Assembly (NCBI GenBank): GCA_963798275.1
Contig: CAWCTB010000017.1
Coordinates: 173,835-237,834, forward strand
Length of the DNA stretch: 64,000 bases
Direction of reading: 5' to 3'
Source: CAWCTB01 sp963798275
GTDB lineage: Bacteria > Acidobacteriota > Terriglobia > Terriglobales > Acidobacteriaceae
The notes beneath the pieces are model-generated. The model worked only from the letters and a program-made list of their open reading frames with translations, was not told where the DNA came from and did not search any database. Every line of letters begins with the position of its first letter. The stretch's first letter is position 1. Below, piece after piece: positions 28,554-38,959 of this stretch. A program made the position numbers and the translations under genes.

Positions 28554-29525
28554 TCAATCCGACCAGGGAGCGGGCTGCCGATCCCAGCGATGCTTGCGCA
28601 ACTCAGCCAGCAGGTCCGGACCGAGTGGACCTTTATCGCTGGCGCTGGTGTTGGCGGCAACGTGCTCGGGACTGCGCATGCCCACGATGGTGGTGCTGAC
28701 GTCGGGATTGGAGAGTACGAAGCGCAGCGCGAGTTCGGGCAACGTCGTGCCCGTGGGCACAATCTGTTTCAGCTTCTCGACGCGCTCGACCGTCGGCTTC
28801 AGGTTCTCAGGACTGAAGTAGCGGGAGCGCCAGTCGTTCTTGGGGAAGCGCGTGTCGAGCGTCAGCTTGCCGCCGAGACTGCCCTCATCGAGCGGAACGC
28901 GCGCAATCACACCGATCTTCAGTTCGCGGCAAACCGGGAACAATTCATCTTCCGGCGCCTGGTCGAAGATGTTGTAAATGACCTGCACCGCATCGACCAA
29001 TCCTGTGCGGATGGCCTTGATGCCGTTTTGCGGCTCCCATCGGTTGAGGCTGAGTCCGAAGGCGCGAATCACGCCGTCGCGCTTGAGCTTCTCGACTGCG
29101 TTGCGGAAATCGGGCTGATCGGTCCAACTGTCGTCCCAGACGTGGAACTGCAACAGGTCAATGGTATCGCTGCCCAGCTTGCGGCGAATCTTATCGGCGT
29201 ATTCCAGGACATGATCGGAAGGGAAGACGTCGCTGTAGCGATAGCGCGGCGAGGCTGGCCACTGGCGATTTTTCGGCGGGACCTTGGAGGCGGCATACAG
29301 ACGCTTACCCGAATTCTGCCGCAGAGTTTGGCCGAGGAACTCGTCGCTCTTGCCATCGCCGTAGGCCCAGGCGGAGTCGAAGAAGTTGCAGCCGCCGTCC
29401 GCCGCGCGCTGCAAGGAATCCAGAGACTGCTGATCGTCGGAGCCGCTCCAGCCGCTCATGCCCCACAGGCCATAACCGATATCGCTGACCTTCCAGCCCG
29501 TGCGTCCGAATTGACGGTATTGCAT
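28554..29525 (-). CDS. Aldo/keto reductase
   Basis: A 323-residue NADPH-dependent oxidoreductase with the TIM-barrel catalytic tetrad visible: Asp and Tyr in FFDSAWAYGDGKSD, Lys in YAASKVPP and His in LLQFHVWDD. The C-terminal cofactor loop STTIVGMRSPEHVAAN is typical. It reduces carbonyls of unknown identity, with sequence closest to the YhdN/general stress group. ATG 29525. It ends 28 bp from the channel stop on the opposite strand. Confidence 0.92.
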   Translation of the reverse strand: MQYRQFGRTGWKVSDIGYGLWGMSGWSGSDDQQSLDSLQRAADGGCNFFDSAWAYGDGKSDEFLGQTLRQNSGKRLYAASKVPPKNRQWPASPRYRYSDVFPSDHVLEYADKIRRKLGSDTIDLLQFHVWDDSWTDQPDFRNAVEKLKRDGVIRAFGLSLNRWEPQNGIKAIRTGLVDAVQVIYNIFDQAPEDELFPVCRELKIGVIARVPLDEGSLGGKLTLDTRFPKNDWRSRYFSPENLKPTVERVEKLKQIVPTGTTLPELALRFVLSNPDVSTTIVGMRSPEHVAANTSASDKGPLGPDLLAELRKHRWDRQPAPWSD

Positions 29526-29921
29526 GTGAGTTCGATGTCCTCCGCGGCTATAGCGGCGGTTTCATGGCTGCCGTAAACCATGAAGCGTTTTGAAAGGGCA
29601 CGGCTTTCACAGCTTGCGAAAAAAAATCTGCAGGCTGAGTTTTGAAAGGGCACGGCTTTCAGCCGTGCCGTTAAGCCCTTTATTTTTCCCCGCCGAGCGG
29701 ACTTCAGTCCGCGAGGCGTAGGCATTTCGATTCTTTCTGCCGCCTGTTTCGGCCGTGCCCCTGAAGAATCTCGGTCTACACCTTCACTCAAACTGCCTTA
29801 ACGGCGCAAAACCATTCTACGCATATGGCAGTCTTCCGCGTCGGCACGACTCCGTCGCGGGGTGATCGTCCCGTTCTCCTGGCCCATTCCGCCGCCCGGC
29901 GACCTGCGGTACAGTACTCAG
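29526..29921. repeat. Intergenic with partial and complete two-hairpin repeat
   Basis: A half copy, GTTTTGAAAGGGCACGGCTT(TCA), lies at 29587-29609. A full hairpin 52 bp later (29639-29670) begins with the same bases and closes with GCCGTGCC. A second hairpin (GCGGACTTCAGTCCGC) is at 29697-29712. The 29 bases between the two copies contain an A8 run and CAGGCTGA, perhaps a decayed insert of the kind seen at 38983. No gene. Confidence 0.7.
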
Positions 29922-30612
29922 ATGTTCGTCGGTCATTACGCCGTTGCGTTCGCCTGCAAACGAGGGTCCCCGCGCACCTCGCTCGCCACCTTCGCCTTCG
30001 GAGCGCAGTTCTCTGACCTGCTCTTTCCCGTTCTATTGCTGACCGGCATCGAGCACATACGCATCGCGCCCGGCATCACCCGAGTTACGCCCATCGATTT
30101 CTACGACTATCCCATCAGCCACAGCCTGCTGCTGACCATCGTATGGGCACTCCTTATTTCAACCATTTACTGGGTACTGCGTCACGACACCCGCGCCACC
30201 TGCCTGCTGGCGCTGGCCGTCCTCAGTCATTGGGTGCTCGACTTCGTTTCGCATCGCCCTGACATGCCGCTTGACGCTGCACGGCCCCGCCCGAGTGGGC
30301 CTTGGCCTGTGGAACTCCATCCCTGCAACGATCCTCGTTGAAGGCGCGCTCTTCGCCGGAGGCGTGTGGCTTTATCTCCAGGTCTCGCGCGCGCGCGACA
30401 AGATTGGCGAATTCGGTTTGTGGATACTGCTCGGTCTTATGACCATCATCTGGCTCGCCAGCATCTTCGGTCCACCGCCACCGAGCGCCTCCGCAGTTGG
30501 CTGGGTCGACCTCGGACAATGGCTGCTGCTTGCACTCCTGTGGTGGATTGACCGTCACCGCACCGCCCGCGCGGCGCGGGCGAGCAACCGGACTTCCGCC
30601 GCTGTCGCGTGA
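29922..30612 (+). pseudogene. YdjM-like membrane metal-dependent hydrolase, one +1 frameshift
   Basis: Starts at ATG 29922 (MFVGHYAVAFACKRGSP). His residues in FVGHY, ISHSLLLTIVWALL, LSHWVLDFVSHRPDMPL and the later TLHGPARVGLGLWNS match the YdjM/DUF457-like pattern of membrane-embedded metal hydrolases. An extra G at about 30273 breaks the frame between HRPDMPL and TLHGP; the C-terminal part runs to 30612 with two further TM helices. Removing one base gives a ~230-residue protein. The natural substrate is unknown. Confidence 0.75.
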
Positions 30613-30703
30613 TTGTCCTACTTCGCACCTTCAGGTTTTCTCAGACGAGCTCGCGTGCAGAAATGTGTCGCAGAACCTGTTCAATCTCGTTCGCGCAAAC
30701 GAA

Positions 30704-30730
30704 AAGGCCACCCGGCAACAGGGCGGCCTT
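30704..30730 (+). terminator. Rho-independent-like terminator
   Basis: Hairpin AAGGCCACCC / GGGCGGCCTT with a 7-base loop, followed by CTCTTC on the plus strand and preceded by GAAA, so it could act in both directions. It lies ~90 bp after the YdjM-like gene. Confidence 0.55.
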
Positions 30731-30937
30731 CTCTTCAAGGGAGAATAGTTCCAACGGAGGCTAGACCGTCAAAACTTTCTGCCACAAATACTAGGGACAC
30801 ACGGGGGGTGTGTCAAGCAATTTTTAGGACTTAAATTACTGTATTTTCAACAACTTACACCACATCGACACGGGCCGGGGAAAACTGCCGGGAACGCCCT
30901 GTTTTGGCGGTTTCACCCGCAAATCCTTGCGTTTCAT

Positions 30938-32035
30938 CTACTTGCCCGGAGCCTCTCCCTCTTCCAGGTGCAACTGGATAATCTCCATGCTGTCCGGCCG
31001 GTCGAACACCCTGTCCGGGAACAAACGTTTCATCATGATCCGGAAACCGCCAAAGAACACTCCGAAGATGAGCGATATCAGAAGTAGAATTCCGATCAGC
31101 CCGAAGATCCCCACGATCAGGTTGCCGATGTTGTCTCGCTTTGCCATCGAGGTCGCTTCATTCCAGGTGACCTCGGCTTCGTAGTTCACCGCGTTCAGCA
31201 GCGCCTTCGCATCGCTGCTGCCCACCGCGCCCGTCTCCACCACCAGGATCGGTCCCGTCCGCCGCAAGGCCAGCGATCCGGCATTCGCTTGCGCCAGCGG
31301 TTCCAGCGCACGCAGACGTTCCCCCGCGATCTGTGGAGTCGGATAAAGAACCAGGCTGAGGGCAACCTCGCCATCTTTCGGCGCATAATCCTGCATCAGG
31401 ATTTCCGGATCGTGCGCGAAATCCACCTGCTCCGCTGTCAACGGCGCCGCTTTCATCGCCGCCCATGCCTGTGGACCGAGAATGTACTTGGCCGAGTTCT
31501 CCACCGCATCCTGCTTCGGCAGATATTGCGGCAGGCTGGGCAGATTGTCCGCCGCGCCCTTGGCCACGGGCAGTGCCGCCGCCAACTCGCGCAATTCCGC
31601 CGCCGACATTCCCGTCAGCCGATCGAAATTGGCATCCACCAGCACATTGCTGCGGAAGAACAGAATGCGTTCATTGGCCGAAGCCGCCTTGGTTCCGATG
31701 CGTTCGGTCCTCATCGCCGGCTGGCGATAGAACGTGAACGCACCGTAAGCGCCGGTGGCGTCATTGAACTGCGCCGCCTTCACCGTCAGCTTGCGGCCAT
31801 CCTCGCGCGCGTAGGTCGCGGTCTCCGCCTGCCGGAAGCCATACTCCTTCAGCGCTGCGGGATACGCGGCATCGGCCTTGGCGGCATCTGACGTGTTCTG
31901 CGCCAGACCGGTCTGCGTCCATCCCGCGAACGACTGCGGAAGGATTCCGCCGGCGTCGGCCCCAAAGGCGCGGCCGCTAGTCAAGATCGCGAGCAGTGAA
32001 ACGACGAGACCAAAGCTGAGGAAGAAACGTTTCAT
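30938..32035 (-). CDS. Exported/anchored protein, DUF6599-like
   Basis: A 365-residue protein: signal peptide (FLSFGLVVSLLAILTSGRAF), a large periplasmic region with FAGWTQTG, YGFRQAETATYAREDGRKLT and FNDATGAYGAFTFYRQPAM, and a C-terminal TM helix (LIVGIFGLIGILLLISLIFG). The layout matches proteins annotated DUF6599 in Acidobacteriota, assigned from memory and unverified. Function unknown. Start ATG 32035; a longer frame to 32077 lacks a signal-like N-terminus. Confidence 0.75.
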   Translation of the reverse strand: MKRFFLSFGLVVSLLAILTSGRAFGADAGGILPQSFAGWTQTGLAQNTSDAAKADAAYPAALKEYGFRQAETATYAREDGRKLTVKAAQFNDATGAYGAFTFYRQPAMRTERIGTKAASANERILFFRSNVLVDANFDRLTGMSAAELRELAAALPVAKGAADNLPSLPQYLPKQDAVENSAKYILGPQAWAAMKAAPLTAEQVDFAHDPEILMQDYAPKDGEVALSLVLYPTPQIAGERLRALEPLAQANAGSLALRRTGPILVVETGAVGSSDAKALLNAVNYEAEVTWNEATSMAKRDNIGNLIVGIFGLIGILLLISLIFGVFFGGFRIMMKRLFPDRVFDRPDSMEIIQLHLEEGEAPGK

Positions 32036-32586
32036 GGGATACAAATCACAGAAGCGGCTGCGCCATCGCCCTGGCACACGCCTGCATCCATAAGGCTACT
32101 CCATTAGACTCCCGCCCCGGCAGCAAAGTTTCGCCACCGCCGCTGGCACTCACCGCTGACCTGCGCGATCTGTCATCACGAGTTCCTCCGGGTGCGAGCC
32201 GCCAGAGATCTGTTTTCCCCGCGGGTGCCCCACACAAGCCGGGGTTGCTTGTGTGGGTCTTTTTCCTTCAGCCGAGTGCCCTCGATAAGAGCCGGGTTCC
32301 CCAGACAAACTTCCTTTGTTTGTCCGGGTGGGTTGACTTCCACTCGCCGGGCGGACGCCCCACTCCCTTCCCCGAAACGCGGGGCCACGCCTGCACCGGG
32401 CCCGCGGCCACGCTTACGTCGCTCGCTGGTTTTGCGAGCGGCGGGTGGCGAGGGCGATACTGCATTAGCCCACGGTGCAGCCAAACGGAACCGTGGCTAA
32501 GCTTCCTCCATGAAGCACGAGTCCCCTAGGGACGACAGATTGTCTCACCCAGACTCTTCAGCGATGGATATGCATCCTGATACGCT
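32036..32586. repeat. Repeat-rich intergenic interval
   Basis: Contains a GGTGCCCCACACAAGC hairpin copy (32223-32259), with closing arm GCTTGTGTGGGT, and a related CCCCAGACAAAC/GTTTGTCCGGG hairpin (32300-32331). Small frames overlapping them translate to spurious Cys/Gly/Lys-rich peptides. No gene is supported. Confidence 0.7.
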
Positions 32587-33520
32587 TCACCCTGGTAGCA
32601 TCCCCTCCCCGGCCAGCCACGCATCCAGCTTCTCCATCAGCCCCCGCAAATGCACCATCAGACTCGCGTTCCTGGCCGGCCAGCACCGCGCGAACATCTT
32701 GCTCCATTTCTGCTGGCAGCTTCGAACAAAGCGTCGTCGCGTGCCACAGTAGCCGCTTCTCCCCGGGATGCGGCTGTTCGTTTACTGCGAACACAATGTC
32801 AAAGTAGCTGGCCAGCAGCGCCGCCACCCGATGATGCACACTCGCAACGTCCCCGCGCTCCAGTGCCAGTTCAATCTGGTGCAGGTACGACGACTGATTG
32901 CGATGCAGGATGGGATAATTCTTCGCAACAATGGCCCGCTTCAGCGCTGCCGGATAAGGCTGTCTGCATTCCTCCTGCAGCTCAGCGAACCATCCCGACC
33001 GGTCGAACAGTGCTCTCGAATGCAACACGTTGTACCAGAAACAGGTCGTGTACCCGATGGAAGCCTGGTGACCCACCAGCACCCGCCTGATTTGGTCCCG
33101 GATCCAGTTCACCTCGCGATACATCACGTCCACCGCGATTCCGCTTTCGCCGTCGATCCACTCGTCGCCCGGCTCCCAGAACTCGTTGCCGATTTCCGCC
33201 CGCGTCGCTCCGGCTGCGATTTGCCGTCGCGCCTCCAGCGCAATCGGCTGCGTCACATACACGTACAGGTCGATGTCCGATCGTTGGTCACTCGTCTCCG
33301 ACGATCGTGAACCCGACAGCGCTACCGCCTCCACCTGCTCCAGCAATCCGAACTGTTGCGCGATTCGCCGCGCCGGCGCCAGCGCAGGCGAATCCCGCAC
33401 TTGACTGGAAGAGGCCTGCGCGGCATCTGCCTGGCTCCAAGACGCTTCACCCGAAGCTGCTTGATCTGAATTCGTAAAAGGAAGCTTCACTGCGAGGAGA
33501 GTATATCGGGTTCTGAGCAA
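32587..33520 (-). CDS. Nucleotidyltransferase-fold protein (DUF4037-like), frameshift near C-terminus
   Basis: A Pol-beta-type nucleotidyltransferase core: ALSGSRSSETSDQRSDIDLY gives the GS...DxD metal-binding motif. A conserved region (WEPGDEWIDGESGIAVDVMY) and a helical C-terminal domain (IVAKNYPILHRNQSSYLHQI) follow. An extra base near 32672 changes the frame; the original C-terminus reads NASLMVHLRGLMEKLDAWLA and stops at 32587. The open frame as given runs on to 32558 through unrelated codons. The start is uncertain (TTG 33520 or GTG 33490). It may transfer a nucleotide to a small molecule such as an aminoglycoside. Confidence 0.75.
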
Positions 33521-33616
33521 ACGTTCGCAGGCTGCGAGATTCTCCGTGAGTTGTCATCCTGGGCAAAGCGATGTCGCCCGGGCATTACTATCCACTATCC
33601 ACTGACCACTGCCTTC

Positions 33617-36001
33617 TCACTGCCCCGCGTCTTTACTGATCTTGCTCGCCACCTTCACTCCGCTTAGCCCACCGGCGTACCTGGCGATGCCTTGGTACAG
33701 CGCCTCGGCGATCTTCTGGCGGTATTCCGGCGTCGCCAGCTTCTTTGCATCTGTCGGGTTCGAAACAAACGAAATTTCCGCCAGGATGCTCGGCATGTTC
33801 GCCCCAATCAGCACCACAAACGGCGCTTTCTTCACCCCGCGATTGCGGATCGCCGAGTTCTTTGCTGCCAGGCCCGAATACAGCGACTGCTGCACATCCG
33901 ACGCCAGCTCCCGCGACTCCTCGATCTTTTCCTTCAGCGTGATCTTCTTCACCAGGTCCTGCAACTCGTGCACCGACTTCTCCGACACCGCGTTCTCGCG
34001 CGCCGCCACCTCCAGCGCATCGGCGTTAGTGGTGAAGTTCAGGTAGTAGGTCTCCACCCCGCGCGCCGCCGGATCGCGGCTCGAATTGGCATGCACCGAA
34101 ACGAACAGGTCGGCTTGCTGCTGGTTGGCAACCGCCGTCCGCGTCTCCAGCGGGATGAACGTATCGTCGTCGCGGGTATAGATCACGTCTGCGCCCAGCC
34201 TCGTCTCCAGCAGTCGCCCCAGCCGCAGCGAGACATCCAGCACCAGGTCCTTCTCCATCAGCCCATTCGGTCCGATGGTCCCGGTGTCATGCCCGCCGTG
34301 TCCCGCATCGATCACGATGCGCCCAATCTTCAGGCCCAGTGCCCGGATGAGGCTGCGCTCGCCATCCGCGGTCGGCGCCGCCTCGTGCACGCTGGCGACC
34401 GTCGTCGCCACTGCGTTCTTCGTCCCTTTCGTCGGCTTCGTCGCGCGCGGTGCAACCGCCACCGCCGTCGGGGCCGTCGTCGGCTGCGATGTCGCTTTCA
34501 ACTCCATGATTCTGGTTATCGCCCGGATCGGCCAAGCAGCGGGTCCTTCGGGTTCGCCTTCGCCGTCGTTGATGTTGCTTTCGTGTTCCTCGCTGCTGCT
34601 GCGTCGCCATCTTTCTTCGCAGCGGTAGCAGTTTTCTCTGGTTCGGCAGCCGCCTTGCTGGAAGGCAAGGTCTTCTTTACCTCTGCAGGGCTGGTCTCTG
34701 CGGTGTCATCCTCGTCATCCACCACCACCTGGCGCGGTATGCTCTTGCCACTCGCAGTTTGTGGCGGAGTGGACTTCGCAACCGTCACCGGCTTGCCCGG
34801 CGGCTTCTGCTGTGTACCAGCTGCACTCTTCACCGGGTCGTTCGCAGTGCTGTCCGGCGTAGTCGTCGTCACATTGCCGGTAACGATCGACCGCGACCTT
34901 CGCTCGGTCGCCCCTTCTTCACCCTCCGCCGGCTCAGCCGAATTCGCCGGCGGATTCGCTTTGGCCACCTGCGTCTCCGGATGCGCCTGCCGTCCATGCA
35001 CATCGATGATCAGCCGGTAGGGATTGGGCAGCAGGAACGCCGAGTACTCCGCGACGTCGTCCACCTCCAGCACCACGCGCGTCGAGCCCCGCTGGTACTG
35101 CGCCACCCGGATTTTCTTCAGAAATCCATCCTGCACGTCGAAGCTCTTGCCCACCAGGGTTGAAGCCAGCTTGCTGTCCGGCAGGTCGAAGAAGATGCGG
35201 TCCGGATCGGGCACCCGCCCGGCCTGGTACTTCACCGGCCCATCCAGGTCGATGGCCACCCGCGTGTAATCCGGCGACGACCAGTGCCGGATGCCCGTTA
35301 CCAGCGCCAAGCTCAGCTTCTTCTCCGGGTCCGGCCCCGGCATAGGCGCGGACGCCAGAGCGGGCGAAGCGGCAGATGGCAGGGAGACTCCCGGCGTGAC
35401 TGCGCCGTCAGCTCTCTCCACCTTCTCCGCCTTGGCTTCGACCCTCGCCTCCGTTGTCGCCGTCCTGCTCTTCGCCTGATTCAGCTCCGCCAGCGCCTGC
35501 CTCGCCTCGGTCACCCTCTCGTCGTGGGGATATCGCTTCACGAACTCCTGGAACGTCGCCCGCGCCGCCTGCCTCGTCGCCCAGGTCTTCTTTATAGATC
35601 TGCCCGATGGTGAATAACGCCTCCACCCGGTACTTGCTGCCCGGATACTCCTTGCGCAGAAACCTGTACTGCCCGATCGCGCTCTGCAGGTCTTTCTCGT
35701 CCGGCTGGAATTGCCGCCCCGCCTCCGCCAGCAGTTCCGCCACCGCCAGCACGCTCGCATCCGCCTTGCTCGCCGCCGGATCCCCGTAGTACACCTTGCG
35801 ATACGCGTCGATGACCCGCTGATACTCGCGTCGCGTGCGCTCTCCCGCCGGACGCCCGTTCAGCGCCTCCCGCATCTGCTCGGCCTTGTCGAACTGCACC
35901 CGCGCTTCCTGCTTCCGCACCGCCGTCGTGCTTGCCCAAACCGCCGGACTCGCAACCAACACCATGCCTAGCAGCAGAAGGAGAGCCGGCCAAGCGTTCA
36001 T
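33617..36001 (-). pseudogene. N-acetylmuramoyl-L-alanine amidase (TPR + AMIN + Amidase_3), two frameshifts
   Basis: Starts at ATG 36001 with a signal peptide (ALLLLLGMVLVASPAVWAST). A TPR-like helical region (REYQRVIDAYRKVYYGDPAA; IGQYRFLRKEYPGSKYRVEA) is followed by a +1 shift near 35569. Next come the AMIN domain (IRHWSSPDYTRVAIDLDGPV; GSTRVVLEVDDV) and a long Pro/Thr/Lys linker. A shift near 34530 leads to the catalytic Amidase_3 domain: IDAGHGGHDTG and VSVHANSS (Zn ligands), AEISFVSN (catalytic Glu). It cleaves peptide stems from murein during cell separation. The second junction is ambiguous, so two separate genes are possible. Confidence 0.82.
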
Positions 36002-36604
36002 GCACACCTTCGAGCCCGGCTGGACGAGGACAGACAACCCAGTCCCGCAGGGACGAAAGCGCTTAGCCCAGCGCTTCAGAATGTGTGTGAGTACGAGGCT
36101 TGGATTGCGACGGTGGTACAAACCCGCGAAGAACCAGCCCCGGAGGGGCGGCATATCATAGCCCAGCACGCAGCCGAAGGCGGAGTGCTGGGGTGAGTGG
36201 GAAAACACCCGAGTCCCGCAGGGACGGCAGATGCGAGTAGAGCTGGTCTCAAGGCCAGTGCACGAACGCGCCGCACCGCAGCCAGTCGGGCCGCCGCGTT
36301 GGGGAAAGGAGGTCGCCATGTCGGACAGAAGTTTCCCGGATGCACGTCCCCGTTGCGCCCGAGCGCAATCCAGGCACGAGAGTCCGGTGGAGACTCAGTC
36401 CAGAGCACCTTAATTATAGGTGCCACCCACTGCCTCACAACCGCCGAAACAGGACGGAATCAGGAAGGTGACCCCGCCACTATCACCACCCAGCCGAAAA
36501 AGAAGACCATCGAGCCGGCGTAGCGGCGGCGCCGTTCCCAGCGCCGCCCTCTACGACCAGCCGATGGCCTTCCTCTCACAACCACAGTTCCTTACCGCGT
36601 GACC
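36002..36604. repeat. Intergenic with CCCGCAGGG / AGCCCAGC-type dispersed repeats
   Basis: Two copies of a repeat combining CAGTCCCGCAGGGACG or CCCCGGAGGGGCGGCAT with TAGCCCAGC(A/G)C hairpins (36038-36085 and 36136-36235). The same combination recurs at 39362-39433 and 46060-46155. No gene supported. Confidence 0.65.
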
Positions 36605-38500
36605 CTACTTGCAATACAGGATCTCCGTCGTTACTCCCGAGGTCAGGTATTGCCGCGTCAGCCAGCTTAGCGAGACTCTGTACGCGCACGGCGGATCCCC
36701 CACAACGTTCTGGGGGAATCCTCCCGTGTTCGTACCGTTGTGCGGCCCTCCGTTCCCGCCGCGGAAGAAGAAGTTCGGTCCGGGCAGGAAGCTCCCCGAG
36801 GGCAGCGGAGGCGCCCCGTGCACCGTACCAGTATTGTTGGAGATCGCCATGCTGAAGTTGTTCAGGTGCGGGTGATCCACGGTGTAGAGAATGTGGATCG
36901 ACGCCGCCCCGCCCACAGGATTGCAGGCATTCGTCCGCAGTTCCTCCAGGTCCAGCGCCCAGATTACCGGGCTGTTGTTCAGAATGATCGAGCTCAGCTT
37001 GTCGGTGTAGATGGTTGTGCCGGTTACCGCGTCCTTTACTTCGAACTGCAGCAGGTACCGCCGGATCGGTTCTTTCTCCGTATCCGTCAGCGCCCGCCCG
37101 GCATCCGACTTCGGCAGCCCACCCGGCAGCTTCGCCGCGTGCTCCGCCGTGATCACGGATGAGTTCATCACCATCAACTCGTCCGTCCGCAGGAAGTTGC
37201 CCGCGTTGATCGCCACCACCGACGTGGTCCCGTTGTGCATGTCGACGGTTACGTTGCGGCCCAGAATGGGTGAGACCCATCCCTGTGCATCCAGGTCCGC
37301 CGAAGTGATATCCACGTCGGCGGGTCCGTAAACCCCAAAGGCGTCCGTGTAATAAACGTAACCGATGGTGGTTGACTGGATTTGCGTCACCGGGTCCAGC
37401 GACGCCGGAGCCACCGATGGTATCCGGTTCGGGTCGTCCTGCGGAGGGGTAGGCCACGTGTATTCGCCGATCACAAACCGGTATTGCAGTGCGTCTGCCG
37501 GCGCCGCGATGTTGGTGAGCGGACAGTTCCCGCGCAACAATACGCCGCCCCGGTAGTTCGCATCGCCGAATACGAACGAGGAATTCCCGCCGCCGGCATA
37601 CCCTTCGGCTGAAAATACCGATCCCACATTGCCTGCGTCCGGGTAAATGCTGAAGTCCCACACCTTGTTCCAGTGCGGGTATTGGTCCGGTGGCCCGATC
37701 ACTTTATCGGTGCACAAATCCACGCAGAAGCACGGGCCCACGTTCTGGCGGCCGGGTGCGCGTCCTTCCGAGCGGGGCTCCTGCAGGATGTTCGTAGCTC
37801 CCAGGGTGGCGCTGAAATACACATCCGGCCCGCCGACCCACTCAATGTTGATCAGCGGCGAAAACGGCGTCACCTCGAAGTCTGCGCTGTTGTAGTCAAT
37901 TCGAAAGTGTCCGTTCGAGTCGGTGGTCCCCGATCCCAGCGGATCGTCCTGGATCCAGTCGACGTCGAACGCGCTTACCACGGCGCCGGGGATCGGCGTC
38001 CCGTCGTCGCACGTCCGCAGCCGGCCGCAGATTACCCACGCATCGAACAGCCCGCGGATGTAACACCAGAATCGCCACGGCAGGCAGTATTCCCACCCCG
38101 CGGTGAAAATCCCGTCTCCTGTTTGTTTCCACAAAGGCTGCACCGTGGTGACCGAGAACTGCCGCGGCTGCACCTTCTTTCGCCCCGGCTTGCGGTGCGG
38201 AACCGTTCCGCAATAAACGTCGATCTCGAAGGCCTCGCCGCTATATTTCTGCTTGTCCCCGAGTTCGAAAGTGAAATTTCCCTGGGCGTCGGTCGTCGTT
38301 TCCGCAATCAGCGACGACGTCTTCCCCTGCAACTGGTCATCGTTGACCAGGCTTAGCGTTTGGCCGGCATCTGCCACGGCCAGCGCCGTGGTGTTCTGCT
38401 CGGCTCGGTTTCGGTAAATCCGAACGGTTACTTCGGAAAGCGCTTCCAGGCATTCTTCGCAGAAGCGGCCGCAAAGCCTGCCCCTGAATCGGTAAGTCAT
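36605..38500 (-). CDS. Large beta-rich protein with Cys-cluster N-terminus, carboxypeptidase-regulatory-like domains
   Basis: A 631-residue protein without a signal peptide. It opens with a Cys cluster (FRGRLCGRFCEECLEALSEV) and a transthyretin/CarboxypepD_reg-like segment (DAQGNFTFELGD; SEVTVRIYRNR). A second such domain is ICGRLRTCDDGTPIPGAVVS ... TDSNGHFRIDYNS, and conserved Cys follow (VGPCFCVDLCTDKVIGPP). The C-terminal third is Asn/Gly-rich (NGGPHNGTNTGG). No enzyme motif is recognised. It stands alone between repeat-rich gaps. Function unknown. Confidence 0.75.
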   Translation of the reverse strand: MTYRFRGRLCGRFCEECLEALSEVTVRIYRNRAEQNTTALAVADAGQTLSLVNDDQLQGKTSSLIAETTTDAQGNFTFELGDKQKYSGEAFEIDVYCGTVPHRKPGRKKVQPRQFSVTTVQPLWKQTGDGIFTAGWEYCLPWRFWCYIRGLFDAWVICGRLRTCDDGTPIPGAVVSAFDVDWIQDDPLGSGTTDSNGHFRIDYNSADFEVTPFSPLINIEWVGGPDVYFSATLGATNILQEPRSEGRAPGRQNVGPCFCVDLCTDKVIGPPDQYPHWNKVWDFSIYPDAGNVGSVFSAEGYAGGGNSSFVFGDANYRGGVLLRGNCPLTNIAAPADALQYRFVIGEYTWPTPPQDDPNRIPSVAPASLDPVTQIQSTTIGYVYYTDAFGVYGPADVDITSADLDAQGWVSPILGRNVTVDMHNGTTSVVAINAGNFLRTDELMVMNSSVITAEHAAKLPGGLPKSDAGRALTDTEKEPIRRYLLQFEVKDAVTGTTIYTDKLSSIILNNSPVIWALDLEELRTNACNPVGGAASIHILYTVDHPHLNNFSMAISNNTGTVHGAPPLPSGSFLPGPNFFFRGGNGGPHNGTNTGGFPQNVVGDPPCAYRVSLSWLTRQYLTSGVTTEILYCK

Positions 38501-38959
38501 CGCACACTCCTCCTTAGGTTTTCTTCAGTGAAGAACGATGGGCCGTGTGGCGCTGGTCCGAACCTCCATCCCTGTTCGACGCGGGGAGACGTCTGCCTGA
38601 ATCAACGCCAGTTCGTTGGACTGCAACTGAGCCGCCAAGTCACCACCAAAGGCGGCGTTCCGGATGGAGCCTGACTGTCCTGCTACGGCACAGCATTACA
38701 GACTGCAGGAAGAAACTCAAGAGACTGAAGGTTTTGAACGAGCACACGCTCAGCTGTGACGTCGTGATATTTAGTTTCGCTACTGGGCGACATCAGCTGG
38801 CGAGGGGTCTGTCCTCGCTCTTTTCCATGGCCTGTCTAGCCAAACGGATAGTCCTTAGCGTCCGTTCGGATAGATGCAGCGGAGCGCCGCCATCAGGTCC
38901 CAGGTCCATCATGCTGCTCTAATGTACTGTCCCGGAAGTTTGCAGACTAACTCGACGTT

